Shown here: positions 1 through 9,391 of the stretch, piece by piece | Layout of the letters: each line of letters starts with the position of its first letter | Numbering within the stretch: the stretch's first letter is position 1 | Source of the DNA: Saccoglossus kowalevskii | Lineage: Eukaryota > Hemichordata > Enteropneusta > Harrimaniidae | Assembly: GCF_000003605.2 (NCBI RefSeq) | Contig: NW_003106598.1 | Span: 239,060-263,163, forward strand | Length of the DNA: 24,104 nt | Direction of reading: 5' to 3' | The notes under the pieces: model-generated | Database searches by the model: none | Seen by the model: only the letters and a program-made list of their open reading frames with translations | Told to the model about the DNA's origin: nothing | Translations under genes and position numbers: made by a program

Positions 1-2969
1 CCCTAGTTGCAAAATTAAATGACTTCAGTAGCACCTCACATAAACCCCGACCATAATGGCTAATGCTATGCCTTTGCCAACCACAAAAATGTTAATTATC
101 CATTTTAAATTGAATATTTTTCAGTGATTTTATCCAATGACCGAGAAAAAACAGCGTAATTGTATTATACATGCTGATAATGTCTTACTTATTTAAAACA
201 TGACCTTCCATATGCGTTTTGACAAGTCTATGAACGAAGTAAAGCAACCGGCTTTGATATTGTCCTGTATTGACGACCTCGCGTTTGATCTGCCGCTTTT
301 ATTCAGAGTGACGAGATAAATAAATTAGATGAGCGCCCCACGGGAGTGTACGTGATTTCAAATAAATTGACTTCAGTGAGCAATGAATGGCTATGACATG
401 TTAGTTATTACAGCAACCGTGTCTCTATTATTTTTCAAGACAGGCATGGTGTATATGCTCCGTCTTCAAAAGAGGTCAGATTAATGGTGATATTAACTTG
501 AGATTTAACATTATTGTGATTTGTTACATACATTTGACCGTGACTCAATTAAAATAGACTTGAATTCCCGGGAAACGTTGACACGTCCTACTTTCCGAGA
601 ATCAGGCTCATTATTAGCTCTGGCGTCATCGTTAACTCTACTTTATACATGACATCTTTTGATTGATATCCCACATTATTATTGATTCGGCTTGTGCAGT
701 CGACGTCATCGGCATTAGTCGGTGTTCATCGGTAGTGTTCGGTTCCCTGCACTATTATTTGTCAGTCCTCGTCATTCAGATCCCCAGTATTTCATGTGAC
801 CATTACAAGTGTTCCAATTTCTAGTAATTATATTCAGAAGCCAAAAAGTCTATAGTAGTTTAATGACAATGTCAATATAGCCTTATCTTTTCGATTTAGT
901 CGCTAATGATTCAGGAGAAATTCGATCGAGAGAGAGAGCGCGTGAATGATATGGAATATGTTATGGTCACATCTGAAGCTTTTCCAGTTTAGAATCGTGT
1001 TACAACTCAAATTCCACACAGTAAAATGACATAGCGTCTACAATTTGGTATTGGCTTTGATATTGAAGATATCGAACTGTCAAGGGAATATGGTAGTTCA
1101 CACTTATGCAATATACTGAATTCACTGTTGCAACAAGACTGAGTGACAGAGATAAAACCCACTCTTGTGGGTGTTGCTAGTCACCAACTTAACTCTATCT
1201 CGATCTCGGTCCGACACTGGCCCAAGAGCTGTCGTTTTATCTTCCACATTGTAGGCTTGGATGTCCTCCTGATAATCAATGTGATTGGTATGTCCATCTT
1301 GCAAGCATTGGTCACATGACTATGTACTTTGAATAAATTGTCATGTAATCCCGTTATTTGAATAGACATTAGCGTTTCATGGCAAGACAAAACCCAATAT
1401 CTTTATTCTAATATGTCTCTCACAGTCATAATCCCAGTCTTGTCCAGACAGGATTTAACTCCGCTGATGTCAATGACATCAGTCAATTGTGAGATCGGAA
1501 ATGACGTCAATGATTTGTGATGATTAATGGTGGTGGGAACACCGTTGGAATAACTTAGTAAATAACTAAGATCATTTCATGGTACTAAATCAGTGAAAAA
1601 TTTGAGAAATATTACTGGAAGTTTGGAATAATCGTTTTTTTCTTACTGGCAGAGGAACGTTTCGGTCGTGCTTGGTCAACTTTCACCACGATAACAATCT
1701 TAGTCGTAATTCTTCATCTAAGATATCGATTCGCCGAACTTTTACAATTTTACAATTTACAACGTTCTCCAAATATAGCATACCAATTGTCATAGACGTC
1801 ATCGTTAGTTTTTAAATGGCGGCCATGAAAAGTCCTGCCCAAACACATCAGAACGTAGAAACCACATATTTGTACATTTTCACCGTGACAGTGACATTGT
1901 TGCACCCATCGACAGTACTGTAGCCTAGTAAGATGTAGCCCAGATCAAGTTATTTGTGAAAAATCTAAGGCTTTGGTCTAGCTATGACATAAATACACAT
2001 TCGGAATACTCATATTTGATTTTTAAAATAATTTCATATTCTGGTTCTGATCGAGCAGGCACGTAAGAGAATTATATAGTATCAAACATTTTGGAACAAT
2101 TATAACATCTCTCCGTCTTTCTGCAAGCCAATCTTTCACAGTGTATTTGTATTTGTGTATGTCTATCTTCTGGAGATCGGAGCCTTGTTGTCTTGTTAAC
2201 TGACATTTGTAATACAGAGTATACTAGTATCGAGTAAATAACATATATCAATTTAATTATTAGCCCAGTGTCACCGTATTTTGTATTATCCCATAAGGAT
2301 ACTGATACTCCATATGTGGTATTGTTATGGAATTTACACAAACAGTAGAAAAAAAAACGTAAATATATAAACAAAAAAACGGCAATTTGCAAGAACTGAT
2401 GAAACGTACGTAATATGTAGATTCTAAGTTTTCTAATCATCCTGCATAAGTGTTAAAAACTAGAATGTCCATTGATAATCTCCAAAATACTCGATACTGT
2501 TTTACTGTTAAAAAGTTTACGTTCAAAATATTCGTGATTATGTGAATCACAGTTAGTATTACACTGTCAGCGAAAATAACAAAAACCTCGAGTAAATTGT
2601 GTCGTATACAGTATACATGGTAGCTGCATCATAATGTACATTTTCATTTTCTTGGTTCTCATATTGACATTGACTTGTTCCCATTCCTCGCAACTTTGAA
2701 TGTATTTTCAAGCGAAATTACAAAAGTTAATTTTCTCGCCTGTGCTATATAAATGTTGTTATTGTTCCACGCACACTTTTTTTTTATTCCGCTTGGCTGC
2801 ATTTTGTATGATAGGAGCGCTACCATGTTTGACATATACTTCACACAAAAGTATTGGCCCATACATGTGTTATGGCAATTGTATTGACATAATGCTCATA
2901 TAGAACAGCGTGGACTGACATGCCCAGCACCATCTTGCAACTGCGAAAATAAATAAATACAAAATAGTT
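1..2969. other. Intergenic, no gene recognised
   Basis: This AT-rich stretch shows no convincing exon on either strand. Open frames are short and lack recognisable motifs. The most protein-like is a minus-strand pair of frames at 1122-1390, treated as a weak observation in the findings. A perfect 19-bp palindrome lies at 1464-1482 and a full CRE octamer (TGACGTCA) at 1502-1509. The 122-codon minus-strand frame at 2072-2440 is rich in F, Y, I and L, as expected from AT-rich DNA, and is not called a gene. Confidence 0.6.
1464..1482. repeat. 19-bp perfect palindrome CTGATGTCA-a-TGACATCAG
   Basis: Two 9-bp arms are exact reverse complements around one central A. Each arm holds TGATGTCA/TGACATCA, one base from the CRE octamer, and a true TGACGTCA follows at 1502-1509. 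A symmetric bZIP-type binding site is one reading; chance is another. No function is shown. Confidence 0.5.
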
Positions 2970-3082
2970 AAAGCAACGATAACAACACACGCTAAAAACG
3001 CAAAGGCACATGGGTAGACGCTTGTTTGTAAACAATGACACGCTATGGCCATCTGACGCATGCGCAGATTCCCCCGCTTTAA
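2970..3082 (+). mobile_element. MITE family B, 5'-truncated copy
   Basis: The stretch is nearly identical to the 3' two-thirds of the intact element at 21919-22077. Shared blocks are CACACGCTAAAAACGCAAAG, TTTGTAAACAATGACACGCT and GACGCATGCGCAG. It ends in CCCCCGCTTTAA, so the right TTAA is present at 3079-3082. The left terminal repeat is missing, so the copy is truncated. It lacks the GTGACG found before the terminal CCCCCGC in the intact copy. No coding capacity is seen. The matching minus-strand open frames here and at 21.9-22.2 kb are both products of this repeat. Confidence 0.8.
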
Positions 3083-3456
3083 TATACCTTCAATTTTTTT
3101 AATCTTACCAGAAACACACTATTCTGTTTTGACCTTGACGTGTTTGCATTTAATCAAGCGATATTCGCATGTGACGTGACGTAAAACACACGGCCATGTC
3201 GCATGTATGCTGTTATTTACATGCGTATTTGTTATATTATAACACAGTGGAGGGACTGTGATTATTCTTTTACCGTGACGACATTATCAAATTGTGGTAG
3301 ATCGCTAGTTGACATCATAGAGGTTGTGCTCAGTATGAATTCTACAGAATGTAGAAATTTCTCAATGTGAGTGATATTTCAAATCTAAAAGTCTGTTTTA
3401 TAACTATAGTGTACAATCAAACGTGGCCAATGTAACACTAATCGGATCTTCATTTG

Positions 3457-3555
3457 TTAAAGGGCGGCGGTCGTCGCGCAGCGCGTGTTCGAATTCCATG
3501 TAAACAACGTATTTTACACGCGTTGTGCACGTCGCTATAACTCCCCTACCGAACA
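3457..3555 (+). mobile_element. MITE family A, left end with truncated right end
   Basis: The copy starts with TTAA (3457-3460) followed by AGGGCGGCGGTCGTCGCGC, the family A terminal repeat. The internal block GTATTTTACACGCGTTGTG and the phrase ACGTCGCTA match the complete copy in CAT intron 4 (19677-19779). Similarity fades after ACCGAACA, and no GGTGGTCGTCG-type right terminus or closing TTTAA is found where expected. It is therefore a left-anchored fragment in the same orientation as the intronic copies. Confidence 0.75.
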
Positions 3556-4634
3556 TATTTTTTAAATTAAAGTTTTGAATTACATATTATAATAACTTTA
3601 TTGGACTATGGGAATAAGGATATTTGATAAAAGAGAGCTTACACGTCGTGGTATGGACTCGGAATATATCGGACACGATATAATTCGTAAATGATTCGAT
3701 TTGCATATAATTAAAGATATCTTTTCCAATTGATTGAACAGCTTCCGTCAAATCTAAGTCGCGCGGGACCGCGTATCGGTTATTGACGATGACCTGTCTT
3801 CTCATCGGTCGATAAGCATCCCCTGGGGGTAGAATACAGATAGCAGGGAATCAAATATCGCATCCTGTGTATGTCAAACAATTATAATATATAAAAGTGC
3901 AATGGACATATTAGTAGGACAGTTGAATGTTAAAACATTATGTTTTAACTAAAAGACGTAATTATATTTTATTAAATTAATTGCCCATTTTAAAATGTTT
4001 CCATGGGAACAATTAATGAAGATTAGCATCACTGAAAACTGACACTCATAGTTGAATTATTATACTATTTACAATAGTAAATTAATTAAATTGAATATGG
4101 TAAAATATAAAATGCAATTGCCGGCTATAATTTAATATTTCTTTCTTATATTTAGATGTCCAGCCCCAAAAGCGCAACATAATTGGCATGTATATTGTGT
4201 TCAGCTAGTTTCGATACTTTAAAACATCGAATATCATCTCGCTAAAAGAAAAATATTCAAGATACAATCTAGAAAAAAAATTTCACAGATTAAAATGTTA
4301 TTATGGGATAACTGTGGTTGAATGCCAATTGATCGAGTGTCTTACTCGGGTGATCACGAGTAGTTGCACTGAGTGCTCATGGGAGCAATTTCATCCAACC
4401 CATCAAATGTAACGCAACAATCAACTTCCCTGCATTTAATCCGGAATGTGGGGGCGTTATCAAAAGCTTTCCGGTCGTGGGGAGATTTCTGTATATACAC
4501 ATTCAGAGATCGATAGAATGCATCGACATCAATTTCTTTCACGATGCTTAACTTGAAATGTTAGTATTTTGCAAAGAGAAATGTTTTTGAAAGGTTGTCA
4601 GGAAACATACCTACGGGCGGGGTTTTAAGAAATG
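3556..4634. other. Intergenic, no gene recognised
   Basis: This is AT-rich sequence between two family A MITE copies. Minus-strand frames at 3587-3805 and 4354-4542 are short, have no recognisable motif, and show no paired splice sites that I could identify. I see nothing else to annotate. Confidence 0.5.
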
Positions 4635-4766
4635 TTAAAGGGCGGTGGACGTCGCGTCGTGTCACGTTCGATATGAGCCTTATAGGAATGTATACAACGC
4701 GTGTAAAACGCGTGTTTGTTTTCGCGATATTTGAGCAAGCGTTGCGCAACGACCACCGCCATTTAC
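4635..4766 (-). mobile_element. MITE family A, near-complete copy, reversed
   Basis: TTAA at 4635-4638 precedes AGGGCGGTGGACGTCGC. The far end reads GCGCAACGACCACCGCC, the inverted counterpart, so terminal inverted repeats are visible. The interior (CACGTTCGATATGAGCC, then ACAACGCGTGTAAAACGCG) matches the reverse complement of the copy at 19677-19779, hence the minus strand. The closing side reads ATTTACGTTA rather than CTTTAA, so the right target site has decayed. It is longer than the 103-bp intron copy, with extra sequence around the GTTTTCGCGATATTTG stretch. Confidence 0.8.
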
Positions 4767-5047
4767 GTTATGCTCTGGTGTCCGACTAATATCGATACTA
4801 CATGGTGGTATTCTGTAGGCATACCTCTACGCTAGTGCCGTAGAACACACATGTACACACACTGCACTTGACTGCCATGGAGTATTGGAGATTTGTGAGA
4901 TGGTCCCGACACAGACCATTCCCTTTTAGGGGTGGTTCATAATTTCAATCTACCTGGCTTTTTAAGTGTACACGTGATTTCAATTTATATACGTCTTTCA
5001 CTATTAACGGATAATTAATCGATTGGATCATTTACAAATATTCCTCA

Positions 5048-5788
5048 CGACTAGCTTGTGTAGTATGGATATATCATATGACGTAATGTTCGCATGTTTT
5101 GACCTGTCATTTATTGTGACTAACCTGAGTTGTACAGGTATATCATATGACGTAATGTTCGCATGTTTTGACCTGTCATTTATTGTGACTAACCTGAGTG
5201 GTACAGATATATCATATGACGTAATGTTCACATATTTTGACCTGTCATTTATTGTGACTAACCTGAGTGGTACAGGTATATAATGTGACGTAATGTTCAC
5301 ATGTTTTGACCTGCCATTTATTGTGACTAACCTGAGTGGTACAGGTATATCATATGACGTAATGTTCACATGTTTTGACCTGTCATTTATTGTGACTAAT
5401 CTGAGTGGTACAGGTATATCATATGACGTAATGTTCACATGTTTTGACCTGTCATTTATTGTGACTAGCCTGAGTGGTATAGGTATATAATGTGACGTAA
5501 TGTTCACACGTTTTGACCTGTCGTTTATTGTGACTAACCTGAGTGGTACAGGTATGTATTGTGACGTAAAGATCACATCCTTTGAACTGTCATTTATTGT
5601 GACTAACCTGAGTGGTACAGGTATGGAATGTGACGTAATGTTCACTTGTTTTGAACTGTCATTTATTGTGACTAACCTGAGTGGTATAGGTATGTAATGT
5701 GACGTAATGTTCACATGTTTTGAACTGTCGTTTTTTGTGACTAGCCTGCGTAGTACGGGTATGTCACGTGACTCGATGTTTGCTGTTG
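5048..5788. repeat. 69-bp minisatellite, about 10.7 copies
   Basis: The unit recurs exactly every 69 bp, with anchors at 5071, 5140, 5209, 5278, 5347, 5416, 5485, 5554, 5623, 5692 and a decayed 5761. Each full unit contains TGACGTAA, TTTGACCTGTCATTTATTG or a close variant, and TGTGACTAACCTGAGTGG. Left copies carry CATATGACG and right copies AATGTGACG, so variants are grouped. Because 69 is divisible by 3, frames stay open across the array on both strands, giving a 258-codon minus-strand frame (5028-5804) of 23-residue repeats. I judge that frame a by-product of the period rather than a gene. Confidence 0.95.
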
Positions 5789-6222
5789 TCTTAACATGAT
5801 TCACATTCGGTCGCCAGATTCAGTTACACTTCTGAATAAACATGATTGTAAAGCTAGTGTTCCCCGCGATCGAAACTTGAATACAGATGAGCTTTACTCA
5901 TCCCTAATTTGAATATCCATCACGTGGACTAGTCATTATGCCGCCTTCAGTTGTTGCAGTCACGGTTACCGTGTTGTAGTGAATGGCACGAATCGACCGA
6001 AACAAGTTTTGTCGCCATCTTCGCTTCAAAGAGTGATCGAAATATATCGAGTGATGATTGTGTTTTATTTATTACTTAGGGAGACAATAAAGTAGAGTCA
6101 TTGACAATCCACTATACTTGACAATCCACTATACGACTGTCAACTATTTTTTTGTTTTTCTTGCTGTTAATATTTTTTTTATATCGAATTAATAAGGACA
6201 AGTAAAACCAAAAACATATTCG
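5789..6222. other. Intergenic with a 17-bp duplication
   Basis: No gene is seen. A perfect tandem pair of TTGACAATCCACTATAC occupies 6101-6117 and 6118-6134. A CACGTG motif lies near 5923. The rest is AT-rich sequence up to the 251-bp mobile element. Confidence 0.6.
6101..6134. repeat. Perfect 17-bp tandem duplication
   Basis: TTGACAATCCACTATAC occurs twice head to tail with no mismatch. It is probably a recent slippage or duplication event. No function is suggested by the context. Confidence 0.9.
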
Positions 6223-6473
6223 CAGAGGTGGCGGCACGAAATGTTACATGGAGGGGCGTGATCTGCTCATCAACATTGCGCCCAAGGCGCGACTTTAATA
6301 GGATGCCCCCCATGCTCCCTCTTAACAAGTTTGAAATCTAGACCCTCTGAAATGATATTTTCTGCATTTTGAGGGGCAAATTTTGCTGACACAAAGGGTT
6401 TCAGCTTGATTTTGGAGGAGCGTCTGGAGCGACGTCCCCCAATTTATTTTCTGCTCCAGTGACGCCGCCACTG
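6223..6473. mobile_element. 251-bp non-autonomous DNA transposon (MITE-like)
   Basis: The left terminus CAGAGGTGGCGGC and the inverted right terminus CAGTGGCGGC pair if a 3-bp insertion (AGG) is allowed in the left arm. Identical ATTCG pentamers abut both ends (6218-6222 and 6474-6478), as expected for a 5-bp target-site duplication. The interior is more GC-rich than its surroundings (for example GATGCCCCCCATGCTCCC) and encodes no transposase. CAGTGGCG-type termini recall hAT-like elements, but those usually make 8-bp duplications, so the superfamily is left open. Confidence 0.75.
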
Positions 6474-6478
6474 ATTCG

Positions 6479-6991
6479 TAAAGGAACAAAAATAACAATA
6501 AACAAATATAATAATAAGAAAAATGGAGCATACATCAGATTTTAATCTGGTTGGTTGTCATACCTATCAGCACTAAATGACTCGAGTAAAACAAGTCGCC
6601 GAAGACGAAATGAAGTAGTGCAGTTGTAGTGCAGCTCGGGTTTGAGCAGAGCATATTTGTAGCGCCGCAAACACACTTCACAAGAGTAAAGAGGTGTGCA
6701 CAAGACATTTAGTGCTTGGAATACTAAGTAAGGAGCAATCATGCCATTCGGGTGAACACTGTAATCTTCTAATGAGTTAATTCAGAAAATACGACTGTCA
6801 TCTTGATTTCGATGGAAAATCAATATGGCGTCGTATAAAACCCCCGCGTGTCACACGCACCTGTCACGTGGTCGAGTTGAATATTGCGAGTATACTGACG
6901 ATATACAAATCAAATCGGTTTAAGCTTTTGACTTCAAGGATGACAGTTCTTAAGTTATCGATGGCGATACGTGCGACTGGCAACTCTATAA
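6479..6991. other. Intergenic, no gene recognised
   Basis: The sequence separates the 251-bp element from the LINE fragment. A minus-strand frame at 6542-6742 has no recognisable motif. A CTGTCACGTGGT motif lies at 6861-6872 and recurs at 22111-22122 without longer homology around it. I see nothing else. Confidence 0.5.
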
Positions 6992-7541
6992 TGTACATCT
7001 GTAGCGTATACATATGACAAATTGGAGCAAGATTTTTGTTATGAACAGTATTTATCAGATGTTATAAATATTAAACAAAGAATCAGTCTAACCAAATTCA
7101 GGATAAGTAATCATGATAGAAGCAGGTAGACACACACGCGCCAAAACAACATTACAAGATAGAATTTCTCTACATTGTGATACGCATCAAGTAGAAAATG
7201 AGGAACATTTACTCATAGTTTGTCCAAAATACCTGACATTACGACAAGATTTGTGCTCACATATAATTCTCCCCCCAAAAAATTAAAACTAAAAATTGAA
7301 AAATTTCAATTTATAATGACAATAACAGACAAAACCTCAATTAAGCATGTTGCACAATTTATCTTCATGGCATTCCAACAACGCACAAAAAAAACATGTG
7401 ATTTGAACTTGTTATATATTTTTTTTAATCTTCTTACTAACTTGGTATATTTTATTTTTTTACGTATTGATTAATATTTCTATTGCTATATACTGAAAGA
7501 AATGCGTATTTCTAAAAATGCAATAAACAATTATTATTATG
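6992..7541 (+). pseudogene. 5'-truncated, frameshifted 3' end of a non-LTR retrotransposon (LINE)
   Basis: Three successive frames give the C-terminal region typical of LINE ORF2 proteins. The first (to about 7112) ends with a QRISLTKFRISNH motif. The second (7113-7283) reads IEAGRHTRAK, then a degenerate zinc-knuckle-like HC...VENEEHLLIVCPKYLTLRQ. The third (about 7284-7474) holds TDKTSIKHVAQFIFMAFQQR. Frame changes fall near 7112 and at a C6A6 run (about 7271-7282), so the copy is dead. No reverse transcriptase catalytic core is present, consistent with 5' truncation. AATAAA at 7522-7527 followed by a TTATTATTAT tail (7531-7540) marks the element's 3' end. Clade assignment is not possible from this much sequence. 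Confidence 0.75.
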
Positions 7542-7545
7542 ATAT

Positions 7546-9391
7546 TTTAACTTCCGACTTTTATAAACAAGCGTGTGTTCGTGACGGTTATCTCCGAGGG
7601 ACTGTGGTCGCGCATTGTTTATCTAAAGACGGGGATGGCAATGTGTTCAGTCACTCATTCCATTGAATTTAGAGGGGTTTAATTCAAGCGCAATTTTCAT
7701 ATTTTGTTAATATATAATTATGTTTTTAGAATGTTAATTCGTGCGAAAACGCCCAGCTGGTGGTGTTTCGCTACCGACTCTTTTTAGTATAATGTTATAA
7801 ATTGTTTTGGTAAGGGATGAAGCATCATGATATTAGAATATTGGTGTGGGTAAGAAATCGTGTCTCTGCCTACTGCTTTCGCAATTAGAGTGACTCGCAT
7901 ACATTGCTTCTCTCCTCGGGGCAACTCTTGCATTATCTGTCAGTCCCTCTGTTGCTATTTTTTTTCCTTTTTCAAATTCTCTCGTGCAATTGTTTTACAT
8001 GTTTGCAGGTATCAGTGTACCCTAGCTTCCTCTGTCTGTTTCTCCACTTCGCTCCTGAAAATAAACTCGGCAATGAAGCGGGAAAAATAGAGATAGAAGA
8101 AGCTGAAAATAGACTATTTTCGGTTGCGAAACGGAGAAAACAGACGGGGTAGTAATAGTGATGTTATTGTCCGAGTACGCATCCAATCTGCTATGTTGTT
8201 ATCCACGTTCGTAGCTATAAAGTTCTTGTTATAATAACTAAAGTACTCCAATATTTATTTTCTCCACAACATGACTTGGCAGATATTCCTTCACGGGTTG
8301 TTAATCTACTATTCTTGCAAATCGATGTGCATCAAATAACCTCGGAACGTTTCCATGGTGACTGGTAAGCGTAAAAGGCGGTTTCAATACTATTTTTCAA
8401 TATCGTTCAAATCGATTAACTGTATTTGGTTGTGTAGTCGTTTTTCATTCAGAATATAGTAAAATGTCTTTAAAACCTTAAACATAAACATATTCTTTCT
8501 TGGTGGACGACTACAGATTAAAACGATATCGATGCTTTAAATGACCTTTGCGTCACTCATATTACGTCATTACGTCATAGCCACGCTTCGTCAATGAGAG
8601 GGCGCCACTTACAATGAGGATGTACCGAAAATAATATCTAATCTTGATATTACAACACAGCTAACTCAGTAAAATAAATATGTCGAGACGTGGGATACAC
8701 CCGGCAAAACGCAGACACAGGGGCATTGTGGAAGTTGAGTACACATACCCTATATGCCGTGAACTGCTAATACACACTGAATCAGTTGCAGTAAGCCACG
8801 AATAACTGACTTAAATGGTTCTTAAAACGCGTCTTGCGAGCGGAGACGTTAAAACCACTAAAAAGCACAACAATCGACTGAAGTAGGTCTACAATCAAAA
8901 AATGAAACGTCAAACCCAATTTAAAGGAGAGAATAGGAATGAAGTATATTCAGTGATATTTACTCTACGTTTCTGACAAATTACTGATGAATGGTGGGCC
9001 AGACAGGGCCAGATTACTCTTTATTCGTCACGATATTTAATCAGCTTCCTTCGTTACTAATACGTTCTACCTGAGCACTTATTCGAGGTCACAACACGAA
9101 AACGTCATCTCAGTAATGTGAACTGATACTACAAGGACGCCTAGCTTAAGCTAGCATACTTTGTGAGCATATGGGTCTCTCAGCTATTTGCTGTGCCTCG
9201 ACTGAGGTAATTGAATTACGCGACCACGCACCTCAGAATTAAGAGTGACTCGTAAATTATGTTTGGATGGCTTCACGTATAGTAATATGTAGCAGTTCTG
9301 GACGATATAATTATGTGTACGGGATACGGAATCAATCTCCACGCAAATTGTTTCTTACGTTATAACAACCTATAAATCAGATACGAGTTCT
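7546..9391. other. Intergenic, no gene recognised
   Basis: No exon can be supported. Overlapping frames at 7860-8152 follow a plausible acceptor (TTTACATGTTTGCAG, ending at 8009) and end in a charged run (KIEIEEAENRLFSVAKRRK). However, there is no homology I recognise and no donor pairing. Two adjacent TTACGTCAT motifs occur at about 8562-8578. Confidence 0.45.

Noticed and set aside
340-370. GVYV-like reading near 341-355 considered as the missing CAT first exon
   Set aside because: Only four residues match, the flanking residues do not fit membrane segment 1, and the frame stops shortly after.
1148-1175. ACCCAC-TCTT-GTGGGT hairpin considered as a histone-type or regulatory stem-loop
   Set aside because: The sequence does not match the histone stem-loop consensus, and no histone gene is nearby.
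2072-2440. 122-codon minus-strand frame
   Set aside because: It is rich in F, Y, I and L in AT-rich DNA, has no motif or splice context, and no family resemblance.
3480-3500. GTTCGAATTCC resembling a tRNA T-loop
   Set aside because: It lies inside the family A MITE, and no cloverleaf arms fit around it.
5048-5788. Regular repeats considered as a CRISPR array
   Set aside because: Units are contiguous 69-bp tandem copies with no unique spacers, in a clearly eukaryotic intron-bearing locus. This is a minisatellite.
7860-8152. Possible exon after TTTACATGTTTGCAG
   Set aside because: The acceptor looks plausible, but the frame ends at a stop without homology, and no partner exon was found.
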